Notes: generated by a model from the sequence alone, not told the origin. 64,000 nucleotides of DNA from Lyngbya sp. PCC 8106 (GCF_000169095.1 NZ_AAVU01000008.1:62001-126000); one strand, 5' to 3'. Shown: positions 17,152-27,011, counted from the first letter of the stretch. Numbers and translations: made by a program.

Positions 17152-19965
17152 TTATTCGTGAGTTAAATTGGGATCAAACTTGACCAACAAACCCAGAGGA
17201 AAATGTTGTAAAATCGTACCGACTCGGATCATATTCGCAGCAGGAATTTGAAAATCAGTAATTTTTTCATGCCAATCTGATTCAGAACCATTGGGAATTT
17301 CAATCGTCGTATCTCCCCAAACATCCTCTCCAGTCGGAAATACTCCCGCTTGAACAACACCTGTTAGAAATCGAGGAATCACAATAATTGCTGTCTCTTG
17401 TTCATAAATACGAGCAAATGCAATAATTCGATCTTGATGTTTACCCATCACTTTCAGAGGAACATAATTTCCATACTGAAACAATTCCACAAATTGCTGA
17501 CGAACTTCCAATATTCGGGCGATACAAAATAACTTCAAGCGTCCATCTTCACAAGTCGCTATCAAGTCTTCGAGTAAACTCATCATCCCAGTTTTACAAC
17601 GGCGTTTAATTTCTTGTAAAAAAGACAGTCGTTGTTCAAAATCAACGGGACGACGATTATCAGGATCAACTAAACTTAAATCCCAAAGTTCTGTACCTTG
17701 ATAAAAGTCAGGTATCCCTGGAGTTGCCATTTTTAACAAGGTTTGAGACAAAGAATTAAATATTCCATAGAAAGCAATCTTTTCTTGAAAAGCTCGAAAT
17801 TCAAATAAAAAACTGTTCTCGTCGGAGGGGTCAAGCACTTGTTCAACAAAGGAAATAAACCCTTCTTCATAAACCGTATCGGGACGTAACCAAGCCGTGT
17901 GAACTTTGGCTTCTCGTACTGCTTTCACCACATATTCTTTCACCCGTTCAACAAACTGCGGATATTCTTCTTCATACCAGGGAAAAGCCCCAATTATCGT
18001 TTGATAGAGGAAGTATTCATCATTATTATCAGGAATCAATATTCCGTCACTTTCTGTCTTCTTAGAACGGTTGAGTTCCATCCAATTTCGGACTTGAGTT
18101 TCCCACTCATCCGGAATTTCTGAAATTACATTCAATCTCGCTCGCATATCTTCACTGCGTTTGGTATCGTGAGTTGAAGATGCACTCATCGCATGAGGCC
18201 AATTTTGCAGTCGTTGTTGATTAAACTGGTGAAATGTCTCGGGTTTAATTCCAAAGTGTTGCGGTGAACCTCCCACCTCATTTAAAGACAAGAAACGGAA
18301 GTAAACGTAAAACAATGTATCTTCAATTCCCTTCGCAGTTAACGGACTTGAGAACTGTTGAAATTTCATCACAAACCGTAACCATAACTGTTTGTTGTCT
18401 TCACTGAGAAAGTCATCATAATCGAGCAATAAGAACTTCTCAATTAAATTCAACTCGTTCAACAGTTCGGGAATTTTTCCTTTTGCTTCTTGAATCGCTT
18501 TCTTTACATATTTACGATCTTCATCACTTACCCCTTCTTCGGTAATATAAGTTCGGTAAACTGGAAAACGAACCAAAACTTCCATAATTGCCGTTTTTAA
18601 ACCGAGTAAGGTAAAATCACGACCATAACGATATTCTCCTGAAATTCGCTTCAGTAAATGAGCGAGGTTATCTGCATCTCCCGCTAAGTTTTTATCCGCA
18701 ATTAACCGTTTATTATCAACGATAAGCTGGTTGTAGGGTGTCGTTGATCCGGTAACATCTCGGTAAATTTGGCTAAAGCGTGACTCCTTAGAGGTATCAC
18801 AAAATAGTCCATTCACATAGTTCAAATATTCATAGCCTGATGTTCCTTGAACTAACCATTTTGAAGGTAACTTTTCATCCAGTTCTAGGATTTTTTCAAC
18901 GGTAATATAAATATCTCCAACTTTATCTCGCAGCCACCGTAGATATTGAACGGGGTTATAAAGCCCATCAATATGATCAATTCTGAGTCCCGTAAATTGA
19001 CCCGATTCTACCCGTTTTTCAATCATATCATGGGTTTTCTGGAACACTTTAGCGTCTTCTACCCGCACACAAATTAACTCGTTAATCGTAAAAAAGCGAC
19101 GATAGTTTAGTTCTTCCGCGCCTACCTTCCAAAACGAAAGCCGATAAAACTGATTTAATAATAAGTTATCCAGTAAATTAAAACTTTCCGGATCACCTAC
19201 TTTTCCGTTGAAATATTCAACATTTTGATCAATAAATACGGTGATTTCCGGATTATCTCGATACAGTTCCCACAATAAACCCTTGACAAACAAAGCCTGA
19301 TCTCGACGCTGTTGATTAGAGGTTTCTGCGGGAATATTTTTGAGCATATACAAAACCCCTAATAATTTCACCACGTCTGGGTTTCGGCTGCCAAGTTTTT
19401 TCGAGAGTTCTCCTAATTCGTGACTAATAAACTGAGCGTAGGATTCAATATTTAGTGGAACTTTTAAGTTATAATAATTAATACTTAACCCTTCTTCATC
19501 GTAGGAAAGTTTGAGTTCTCCATTTTCCAAGCAATTTCCATAAAAATCTCCCAATAAAGGCGTTAAAACTCGACCCCGGATATCTTTATAAGGATGTTGC
19601 CAGTCAATCTCAAAAAATTCAAAATATTCTGAATCTGGGCCATATTCAAGAATATCCATCAACAGCTTATTTTGACTATCATAAGCCATGTGATTCGGGA
19701 CAATATCTTGCACCCAACCCATGCCTCGATCTTGTAATTCTTCTATTAACTGATCAAAGGTTTCTGGAGTTCCTAACTGAGGATTTAATTGATTAGAGTC
19801 AACCACATCATAGCCGTGGGTACTTCCTTCTCTGGCTTCAAAAATCGGAGACGCATATAAATCAGATATCCCGAGTTCATGGAGATAGGAAACAATTTTT
19901 AGGGCTGATTCAAACCCAAAAGTTGGGGTAAACTGAATTCGATATGTTGCAACTGGAATCCGCAT
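17152..19965 (-). CDS. treY: Maltooligosyl trehalose synthase TreY
   Basis: 937 residues, a GH13 intramolecular transglucosylase that turns the reducing end of maltooligosaccharide into a trehalosyl unit. Visible motifs: TYRIQF at the start, YASPIFEAREGSTHGYDVV, WVQDIVPNHMAYDSQ, GLRIDHIDGLYNPVQYL with the nucleophile Asp, GTSGYEYLN, and SSTHDTKRSEDMRARL. Length is normal for the family. It follows treZ by 83 bases on the same strand. Together TreY and TreZ make trehalose from glycogen-derived chains, a compatible solute for desiccation or salt stress. No treX or treH is nearby. Confidence 0.95.
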   Translation of the reverse strand: MRIPVATYRIQFTPTFGFESALKIVSYLHELGISDLYASPIFEAREGSTHGYDVVDSNQLNPQLGTPETFDQLIEELQDRGMGWVQDIVPNHMAYDSQNKLLMDILEYGPDSEYFEFFEIDWQHPYKDIRGRVLTPLLGDFYGNCLENGELKLSYDEEGLSINYYNLKVPLNIESYAQFISHELGELSKKLGSRNPDVVKLLGVLYMLKNIPAETSNQQRRDQALFVKGLLWELYRDNPEITVFIDQNVEYFNGKVGDPESFNLLDNLLLNQFYRLSFWKVGAEELNYRRFFTINELICVRVEDAKVFQKTHDMIEKRVESGQFTGLRIDHIDGLYNPVQYLRWLRDKVGDIYITVEKILELDEKLPSKWLVQGTSGYEYLNYVNGLFCDTSKESRFSQIYRDVTGSTTPYNQLIVDNKRLIADKNLAGDADNLAHLLKRISGEYRYGRDFTLLGLKTAIMEVLVRFPVYRTYITEEGVSDEDRKYVKKAIQEAKGKIPELLNELNLIEKFLLLDYDDFLSEDNKQLWLRFVMKFQQFSSPLTAKGIEDTLFYVYFRFLSLNEVGGSPQHFGIKPETFHQFNQQRLQNWPHAMSASSTHDTKRSEDMRARLNVISEIPDEWETQVRNWMELNRSKKTESDGILIPDNNDEYFLYQTIIGAFPWYEEEYPQFVERVKEYVVKAVREAKVHTAWLRPDTVYEEGFISFVEQVLDPSDENSFLFEFRAFQEKIAFYGIFNSLSQTLLKMATPGIPDFYQGTELWDLSLVDPDNRRPVDFEQRLSFLQEIKRRCKTGMMSLLEDLIATCEDGRLKLFCIARILEVRQQFVELFQYGNYVPLKVMGKHQDRIIAFARIYEQETAIIVIPRFLTGVVQAGVFPTGEDVWGDTTIEIPNGSESDWHEKITDFQIPAANMIRVGTILQHFPLGLLVKFDPNLTHE

Positions 19966-20048
19966 ATTTTTTTTTAAGTTTAGAGGAGTTTAAAGTGATC
20001 TAATCATAAGTGATTTTTGGGGAAGATTGTTATCTCCTCCCCGTCCCA

Positions 20049-21869
20049 TCACTTCTGATAAACTACACAACTTTCAGGAGACAGTGTTAACGGTTGGGAT
20101 GTACTCAGAGTCTCTGGTAAACTCGATCCACTTCCCATCCATTGCTGATCCGCAGAATCTAACCGTTTCTGCCAACTTCCTTCTATACTGATGGCATCAG
20201 TCGTCACCGCTTCAGAGTTAAAATTCAGTATACAAAGAACTTGACTGTCTGGACTCCATCTGCGGATAGAGAGGATTTTTTCCGTTTCCCAACTCTGGAC
20301 TTCTTGATGCTGGAAACTCAGGTTTTTCAACGCAGGAATTTGTCGTCGGAGTTGAATCAGTTCTCGATAAAAATCAAGCAGAACTTTATGTTTTCCTTCG
20401 GTTCGTAAATGCCATTTTAAGACACAATCTTTGAACGTTTCTGTACTTTGAGGATCGGGGGCTTCTCCCTCCAGATGAAAAGCTGCAAATTCCTCTTTTC
20501 GTCCCTTTCTCACCGCTTCAACTAAGCCCGGATCAGAATGACTAATAAAGTAAGCAAAGGGTGATTCTTCTCCGTATTCTTCTCCCATAAATAACATCGG
20601 AACAAACGGCGAGATAAGCAGTGTGGCGGCACCCAACTTTAGGGCTTCAAACGAGGAAAGTTGACTGATTCTTTCCCCTAACATTCGGTTTCCAACTTGG
20701 TCGTGATTTTGAATACAAACCACAAACTGAGAGGCGGGGCGATCGCCTGCATAGTTGCCATGATAGCGCTGACGATTTGCCGAATAATGCCAAGAATAAG
20801 CAAACCCTTCTTTCAGCGTTTTTGCGAGTAGATCACACTTACCAAAATCCAAATAATATCCTGTGGTTTCTCCGGTGAGTAAGGTATGAACACAGTGGTG
20901 AAAATCATCACTCCATTGACCCTCTAACCCATATCCACCCTGCTCTTTCGGTTTAATAATTCTGACATCATTCAGGTCACTTTCAGCAATCAAATAAAAC
21001 GGACGTCCTAGCTGTTCAGATAACGCCTTTGTTTCATCTGCCATTTCCTCTAAAATATGCTTGGCACCGAAATCATAAATCGCATGAACCGCATCTAAAC
21101 GCAGTCCATCAATATGATAATCACCTAGCCAATACAGGACATTTTCAATAAAGAAATTCCGCACACCCGGACTATAAGCATCATCAAAATTAATCGCTCG
21201 TCCCCAAGGCGTGTTATATTTCCCGGTAAAGTATGGGCCAAACTCCGATGTATAATTTCCTTCCGGCCCAAAGTGGTTGTAAACCACATCGAGAATCACC
21301 ATCATTCCCCGTTGATGACAAGCATCCACCAACCCTTTTAACCCCTCTGGGCCACCGTAGGAAGCCTGTACACCGTAGGGATAAACGCCATCATATCCCC
21401 AGTTACGACTGCCAGGAAATTGCGCCACAGGCATAATTTCAATGGTGTTAATGCCGATTTCCAACAGATCTGGAATCCGATCAATAATGGCTTCAAACGT
21501 GCCTTCAGAGGTGAATGTTCCCACATGAAGTTCATAGATAATCAAATCTTCTAACGGGATCACCTGCCAGTTACTATCTGTCCAAGCAAACGCCCCATGA
21601 TCAACAACCGCAGAAGGTTTATGAACATCATCCGGTTGGTAATGGGATGCCGGATCGGGTCTTGTGATCTCTCCATCGAGTTGAAACTGATAACGACTTC
21701 CGGGTGAAACCTCTGTAGCGGTGAGACGCCAATAGCCTTGGTCATCTTTTTCCATCGGCAGAAGCCGTTCTTGGGGAGTTAAAATCTGAACAGAAACTTG
21801 TTGTCGTAACGGCGCCCAAACAATAAATTCACAGCGACCATCACCCAGATAATTTGCACCAACTTTCAT
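20049..21869 (-). CDS. treZ: Malto-oligosyltrehalose trehalohydrolase TreZ
   Basis: 606 residues: an N-terminal CBM48-like beta domain (about 1-95), then the GH13 barrel. Catalytic motifs are DGLRLDAVHAIYD (nucleophile Asp), YLIAESDLND (acid Glu) and QNHDQVGNR (transition-state Asp); GYDGVYPYGVQASYGGPEG and LDVVYNHFGPEGNY are diagnostic. It releases trehalose from the product of TreY. AGGAGAAG lies before the ATG. The DMT permease gene ends 20 bases upstream, so permease, treZ and treY are probably one operon. Confidence 0.95.
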   Translation of the reverse strand: MKVGANYLGDGRCEFIVWAPLRQQVSVQILTPQERLLPMEKDDQGYWRLTATEVSPGSRYQFQLDGEITRPDPASHYQPDDVHKPSAVVDHGAFAWTDSNWQVIPLEDLIIYELHVGTFTSEGTFEAIIDRIPDLLEIGINTIEIMPVAQFPGSRNWGYDGVYPYGVQASYGGPEGLKGLVDACHQRGMMVILDVVYNHFGPEGNYTSEFGPYFTGKYNTPWGRAINFDDAYSPGVRNFFIENVLYWLGDYHIDGLRLDAVHAIYDFGAKHILEEMADETKALSEQLGRPFYLIAESDLNDVRIIKPKEQGGYGLEGQWSDDFHHCVHTLLTGETTGYYLDFGKCDLLAKTLKEGFAYSWHYSANRQRYHGNYAGDRPASQFVVCIQNHDQVGNRMLGERISQLSSFEALKLGAATLLISPFVPMLFMGEEYGEESPFAYFISHSDPGLVEAVRKGRKEEFAAFHLEGEAPDPQSTETFKDCVLKWHLRTEGKHKVLLDFYRELIQLRRQIPALKNLSFQHQEVQSWETEKILSIRRWSPDSQVLCILNFNSEAVTTDAISIEGSWQKRLDSADQQWMGSGSSLPETLSTSQPLTLSPESCVVYQK

Positions 21870-21889
21870 AGGTTTGTTGCTTCTCCTGA

Positions 21890-22963
21890 TTAAAGCTTGG
21901 GTTCGGGTTCGCTCAGACGCACCTTTACAGGGATATCAACGGGTTTTTCTTCCGATGATTTTAGCTGTTGTTCGCTAGGGGAATTTAACCCTTGAGCGTC
22001 AGAACGCTTGAATTTGAGCTTTTCTGCTAAGGTGTCGCGCTGATTGACCAGGTAAATACTGACCAACGTTAAACCAACCCCTAATGATTGTAACGGACTG
22101 AGGACTTCTCCTAAAAACAGATTTCCAAACAACAATGCAAACACAGGTGTCAAAAAGGTCAAGGAACTCAAACTGGTGAGTGAACCGCTAGAGGCAAAAT
22201 AGAAGAACAAAGCATAGGCGATCGCACTCCCAAACACGGTAGAGTAAGCTAAAGCCAGCCAGTCTGATGCCGCTAAATGTATCCATTGTTGGGACTCTAG
22301 ACCTCCAGAAAGGGCAAATAGCGGTAAACCCCCGATGATCATGTGCCAACCTGTGGCGACAACGGGATCACAATAGCGACACACCCAACGGACTAACACG
22401 GTACCCACAGCCATTGACAGAGAGGCGAGTAGCATTAACCATTCACCGCTTTGAAATAGATGATCGAGTCCCCATGCCATGCCTGCGGTTTCGAGGTCAA
22501 ATCCGTTTAAAATCAGTTGATCGGGTAAACCAATTAGACTAATTCCACCGACGCCAATGACTAAGCCAAGCCAACCCCAAAAGCCAATTCGATCTTGAAA
22601 CAGCCATAGGGATAAAATAGCTACAGCCAGAGGTTGAGAGTCGATCATCACTGAACCTAACCCCGCCCCGGTTCTCACGAGTCCTTCGGCGAGAAATCCT
22701 TGAAATAATGCTCCATCTACTACAGCGAATATACTGATCCATAACCACGCTTTCCAACTTTTAGGTTGAGGTCTACCTTGTAGGGTTGTAAATAGTAGTA
22801 TGAGTAAACCGGCCGGAACTAAACGCACACCAGCCATAAACAAAGGAGTAGTCTGAGGCATAACGCCCTTCATGGCAACCATTGCGGTTCCCCACAGAAA
22901 AAACGGGGCGATTAAAAATAGAGGTTGAAAAGGTAATTTAATATCGGTCTGTTTAAGCTGCAT
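21890..22963 (-). CDS. DMT superfamily permease (EamA family)
   Basis: 357 residues, about ten membrane spans in two EamA halves (about 15-145 and 175-310), with the family motifs PLFLIAPFFLWGTAMVAMKG and WHMIIGGLPLFAL, then a charged cytoplasmic tail of about 45 residues. It is first in a likely operon with treZ and treY. The substrate is unknown; family members export amino acids, sugars or other metabolites. A link to trehalose is only suggested by position. Confidence 0.82.
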   Translation of the reverse strand: MQLKQTDIKLPFQPLFLIAPFFLWGTAMVAMKGVMPQTTPLFMAGVRLVPAGLLILLFTTLQGRPQPKSWKAWLWISIFAVVDGALFQGFLAEGLVRTGAGLGSVMIDSQPLAVAILSLWLFQDRIGFWGWLGLVIGVGGISLIGLPDQLILNGFDLETAGMAWGLDHLFQSGEWLMLLASLSMAVGTVLVRWVCRYCDPVVATGWHMIIGGLPLFALSGGLESQQWIHLAASDWLALAYSTVFGSAIAYALFFYFASSGSLTSLSSLTFLTPVFALLFGNLFLGEVLSPLQSLGVGLTLVSIYLVNQRDTLAEKLKFKRSDAQGLNSPSEQQLKSSEEKPVDIPVKVRLSEPEPKL

Positions 22964-23255
22964 TCAGCTTTCTCCAAAAGATTTTGCTAAATTTTCAACA
23001 ACAAAGATGAGTTTGTTTTTGTTTTGTTAAATTATCTTTACAATCATAACGAGTTGGGGAGATGATGTCTAGGGAAGACAGACCGACGGGGAGGAGATGA
23101 GACAATTGACAGTGACCCGTTTCCTCAAATCTAGTTTCTCAGAGGAACTGAGTTTTTATTTTTAGGTAATGTATCTGAATCTACAGAAATAAAATGCTAA
23201 AATTTGATATTATAAAAGATTCTATTTGACAGATAAAGCCTCACCTGGACTACAC

Positions 23256-24077
23256 ATGATCTGGCCATTCAAACCTCGATATCGCAAACAAATTGCACGC
23301 ATTGAAGTTACTGGTGTGATTGCCAGTGACACTCGAAAACGGGTTCTTGAAGCCCTAAAAACCATCGAAGAACGTAAATATCCAGCTTTGTTGTTGCGGA
23401 TAGATAGTCCCGGTGGAACGGTTGCAGATTCCCAAGAAATCTATAGCGCTCTGAAAAAGTTACAGGATAAACTTAAAATTGTCGCCAGTTTTGGCAATAT
23501 TTCTGCCTCTGGAGGAGTTTATATTGGTATGGGCGCCCAACACATCATGGCGAACCCAGGCACCATTACCGGAAGTATTGGGGTAATCATCCGAGGAAAC
23601 AACATTGAAGGTTTATTAGATAAAGTTGGGGTATCATTTAAGGTGATCAAGTCTGGCCCTTATAAAGATATTTTGGCGTTTGATCGACAACTCACAGATC
23701 CCGAAAAACAAATTTTGCAAGAATTGATTGATACCAGTTATCGTCAATTTGTGATCACCGTTGCTGAGTCTCGCAACTTAGAAGAAACCGCAGTCAGAAG
23801 CTTTGCGGATGGTCGCATCTTCACCGGAGAACAGGCTTTAGAGTTGGGCGTGATTGATCGTTTAGGGACTGAAGAAGAAGCCCGGTGTTGGGCGGCTGAA
23901 TTGGTCAACCTTGACCCTGATAAAACAGAATGCGATACTTTGGAAAAACCAAAATCTCTGGTGAGTCGAGTCTTAAGTAATAATAATTTAGAGACTTCCC
24001 GATTAGCGTCGGCTAAAAATTGGCTAGAATTTGAGCTTTCTACCAGTGGTCTACCGTTATGGTTATATCGACCCTAA
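23256..24077 (+). CDS. sppA: Signal peptide peptidase SppA (short form)
   Basis: 273 residues from the ATG at 23256 (MIWPFKPRYRKQIARIEVTG); a TTG 30 bases upstream is in frame but adds unconserved residues. The Ser/Lys protease core shows LLLRIDSPGGTVADSQEIY, the catalytic Ser in NISASGGVYIG and the general-base Lys in SGPYKDI. The short form lacks the N-terminal duplicated half of E. coli SppA. It degrades signal peptides or membrane-protein fragments; in cyanobacteria SppA homologues have been linked to light acclimation. aroH follows by 109 bases on the same strand. Confidence 0.88.
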   Translation: MIWPFKPRYRKQIARIEVTGVIASDTRKRVLEALKTIEERKYPALLLRIDSPGGTVADSQEIYSALKKLQDKLKIVASFGNISASGGVYIGMGAQHIMANPGTITGSIGVIIRGNNIEGLLDKVGVSFKVIKSGPYKDILAFDRQLTDPEKQILQELIDTSYRQFVITVAESRNLEETAVRSFADGRIFTGEQALELGVIDRLGTEEEARCWAAELVNLDPDKTECDTLEKPKSLVSRVLSNNNLETSRLASAKNWLEFELSTSGLPLWLYRP

Positions 24078-24186
24078 AATTGGAGTAAACTGGAGTCAAA
24101 TAGTAAATGCTATTGATTCAGATGAAACGTTCTCATCGAACATTTCAACCAACAATGCACAATTGAGGAAAACTGGAGGACTTTTC

Positions 24187-24612
24187 GTGGAGTGGCGTGT
24201 ACGAGCAATACGTGGAGCAACAACCGTTTCGGAAAATTCTATCGAAGCGATCGCTGAAGCGGTGACAGAACTACTAGATGAACTCGAAACCCGAAATCAT
24301 CTTAAACCTGAACAGATCATCAGCACAACCTTTACAGCAACTCGCGATCTTGATGCTACGTTTCCTGCTGCTATTGCTCGTCAACGTCCCCAGTGGGATA
24401 ATGTTCCGTTACTCGATGTCCAACAGATGCACGTTCCGGGAAGTTTAGAACGGTGTATCCGGTTTTTGGTTCATGTCAATTTACCCGCCAGTCAAACGGA
24501 AGTTCATCATCCTTATCTACGGGGTGCGAAAGATTTACGGCCAGATTGGAGTTTAGCCCCTGCAAAATCTGGTCTTTCTTCTGTTTCAATCCCTCATAGG
24601 GATTCTTGTTAA
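24187..24612 (+). CDS. aroH: Chorismate mutase AroH, stop codon inside a CRISPR repeat
   Basis: 141 residues from a GTG at 24187 with GGAGGA six bases before it. AroH-type trimeric chorismate mutase: converts chorismate to prephenate for Phe and Tyr. Active-site residues seen are Arg in RGATTV, the Glu/Arg pair in SLERCIRFLVHVN and Tyr in HHPYLRGAK. The body ends around LRPDWSLAPAKS; the following residues run into the first repeat of CRISPR array 2 at 24583, so the last nine residues (VSIPHRDSC) and the TAA at 24610-24612 are encoded by the repeat. The catalytic core is intact, so the enzyme is probably active with a repeat-derived tail. Confidence 0.9.
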   Translation: MEWRVRAIRGATTVSENSIEAIAEAVTELLDELETRNHLKPEQIISTTFTATRDLDATFPAAIARQRPQWDNVPLLDVQQMHVPGSLERCIRFLVHVNLPASQTEVHHPYLRGAKDLRPDWSLAPAKSGLSSVSIPHRDSC

Positions 24613-26115
24613 TTGCAATCACAGGCAGTTATAGCAAACTCTGGAAAGCGATTCTTGTTTCAATCCCTCATAGGGATTCTTGTTAATTGCAATCAGGCGT
24701 TGATCACCCGGATCGGGCGTAGATCACCGGTTTCAATCCCTCATAGGGATTCTTGTTAATTGCAATTGAACCGATATCGCTGTTCTCATGTCTGACTCCT
24801 GGTTTCAATCCCTCATAGGGATTCTTGTTAATTGCAATATCTTCTTCCGTTCAAAGTATCTTAAAGGAAGCAAAATTAGTTTCAATCCCTCATAGGGATT
24901 CTTGTTAATTGCAATCAGATTTGAGTCTGATGCTCGAATTCTGGAGTGCCGGTTTCAATCCCTCATAGGGATTCTTGTTAATTGCAATATGGGAAAAACC
25001 GAGCGTCACGACTTGGTTGTTTCAATCCCTCATAGGGATTCTTGTTAATTGCAATAATTTATCTATCATGTTTCTTAACCTTGACTTTTTGTTTCAATCC
25101 CTCATAGGGATTCTTGTTAATTGCAATGAATTTACTTACACTAATTGTTTTTGGTGGGAAGTTTCAATCCCTCATAGGGATTCTTGTTAATTGCAATTTT
25201 CTATCGCTACAATGAAGTTCGTCGCGCCCTCGGCAGTTAGTTTCAATCCCTCATAGGGATTCTTGTTAATTGCAATTGGGGCAGAAATTCTGGAATGAAA
25301 TTTGGGGCGGTGAAGTTTCAATCCCTCATAGGGATTCTTGTTAATTGCAATACAATAACCCTTCATTTTCAGTAAACACTACTCGTTTCAATCCCTCATA
25401 GGGATTCTTGTTAATTGCAATCGACAATATCAAGTCTGTGATGATTGGATACATTCTTCGCGGTTTCAATCCCTCATAGGGATTCTTGTTAATTGCAATA
25501 AACAGATCTGCAACGCCTTAAAAGAGGGCGGCGCCACCATGTTTCAATCCCTCATAGGGATTCTTGTTAATTGCAATAGTTATCTCGTTTACAAACCTCC
25601 CGCATGATAATGTTTCAATCCCTCATAGGGATTCTTGTTAATTGCAATTGCGGTACCGGCAGAGGGCCGCCATCTGATGTGTAGTTTCAATCCCTCATAG
25701 GGATTCTTGTTAATTGCAATTCCTAATCGTAGCTACGAACCAAGTTCACCGTTCCAACTGATAAACTGCTATGTTTCAATCCCTCATAGGGATTCTTGTT
25801 AATTGCAATTTGATATATACGCTATATCAACCGATCACCGCGATCACGATGATTTGTTTCAATCCCTCATAGGGATTCTTGTTAATTGCAATTGAATACT
25901 CTACCTAGAACCTCTGCCTGGCTTGCGTTTCAATCCCTCATAGGGATTCTTGTTAATTGCAATAAGTAAAACGACAGATCAATAAATCTGTCGCCAGCTA
26001 ATCTGTTTCAATCCCTCATAGGGATTCTTGTTAATTGCAATGCGAATTAAGTCTTCGTCAACGTTAGTCAGTTCATAGGTTTCAATCCCTCATAGGGATT
26101 CTTGTTAATTGCAAT
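24583..26115 (-). CRISPR. CRISPR array 2: 21 repeats, 20 spacers, read leftward
   Basis: Plus-strand repeat starts are 24583, 24657, 24730, 24802, 24879, 24952, 25019, 25091, 25161, 25240, 25315, 25385, 25463, 25541, 25612, 25684, 25773, 25856, 25927, 26005 and 26079, each 37 bases. In the transcribed sense the repeat begins ATTGCAATTAAC and ends ATTGAAAC: it equals the array 1 repeat except for the first base (A instead of G in all 21 copies). Spacers are 30-52 bases and none is visibly shared with array 1. The leader is on the right. The oldest, leader-distal repeat overlaps the end of aroH. Confidence 0.98.
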
Positions 26116-26350
26116 GGCGGCATCTTGAAACTCTTACTATATTCAGTTTTCGAGGTACAGTTGCGCCGGGTGCGACTAAAACTATAATACCGGATTTCCT
26201 CAGATCTGTCAAAAACCCTGAAACCCTTACACAGTGGGATGCGCCCACCTCTCGTTCTGACAATCAACCGCAAATCCAGACAGCATAACTCCTCCAGGCA
26301 TTGACAGCGATCGCGAAATTTTGAGACCCACCCTCGGGCGCAAAAAGAGG
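26116..26350 (-). repeat. CRISPR leader 2 (inverted copy of leader 1)
   Basis: About 235 bases, reverse complement nearly identical to 15267-15501, ending at the leader-proximal repeat of array 2. The far edge is cut by IS607 at a GG (26349-26350). The homologous ATAAAATCA resumes at 28211 on the other side of the element. Confidence 0.88.
26184..26212 (-). promoter_or_regulatory. Leader 2 promoter for CRISPR array 2
   Basis: On the minus strand, TTGACA (26212-26207), 17 bases, TATTAT (26189-26184). Boxes and spacing are the same as in leader 1, while bases between and beside them differ, which supports function. The IS607 insertion lies about 140 bases upstream and leaves it intact. Confidence 0.8.
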
Positions 26351-26396
26351 TTCACTTAGTTGACGATTAGTTGTACAACACGGTATTATAAGTCCG

Positions 26397-27011
26397 TTGT
26401 CTACAGTTGACGAGGTGACAAAGTATTTGAAACCAAGAGAAGCGGCAGAACATCTAGGGGTTAACGTCAGAACGTTAGCTAGATGGGAAAACAAAGGAAT
26501 TATTCAAGCGATAAAAACCCCATCTGGTCAGCGCAGATATGACATTGAGTCCTATACTCAAAGCTTCTCTCCTGTAAAGCAAACCGTGTTGTACTGTCGG
26601 GTGTCCAGTCATGCTCAAAAACCTGATTTAAACCGTCAAGTCGCTGCGTTGCAAGCACTATACCCAGAAGCAAAAACGATTAAAGAAATTGGTGGAGGGT
26701 TGAACTTTAAGCGAAAAAAATTGCTTGAACTCTTAACTCAAATAATGAAAGGTGAAGTGAATCGAGTAGTTGTTGCTCATAAAGATAGACTTGCTCGATT
26801 TGGGTTTGACTTGTTTAACTGGCTTTGTGAGCAAAACAATTGTGAGTTGATTGTTCTCAACGAAAAAGAACTTTCACCACAAGAGGAAATGGTAGAAGAT
26901 ATTTTAGCGATATTGCACTGTTTCTCTAGTCGATTATACGGGTTGAGAAAGTACAAAACTCAAATCAAGAACGATCCTGACTTATGCAACGAGCCTTTAA
27001 GACAAAACTGA
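26397..27011 (+). CDS. tnpA: IS607 transposase TnpA (MerR-type HTH plus serine recombinase)
   Basis: 204 residues from a TTG at 26397; a GTG at 26415 (VTKYLKPREAAEHLG) fits the family start better. The N-terminal MerR-like helix-turn-helix (YLKPREAAEHLGVNVRTLARW) is followed by a resolvase catalytic domain: YCRVSSHAQKPDLNRQ holds the nucleophilic Ser, and DRLARFGFDLF is typical. It catalyses excision and integration at GG sites. It appears full length, with tnpB starting inside its 3' end. Confidence 0.9.
   Translation: MSTVDEVTKYLKPREAAEHLGVNVRTLARWENKGIIQAIKTPSGQRRYDIESYTQSFSPVKQTVLYCRVSSHAQKPDLNRQVAALQALYPEAKTIKEIGGGLNFKRKKLLELLTQIMKGEVNRVVVAHKDRLARFGFDLFNWLCEQNNCELIVLNEKELSPQEEMVEDILAILHCFSSRLYGLRKYKTQIKNDPDLCNEPLRQN

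Noticed and set aside
24975..25190. 71-codon frame inside CRISPR array 2
   Set aside because: It is made of repeats and spacers (repeated IPHRDSC-type and SLIGILVNC-type translations), not a gene.
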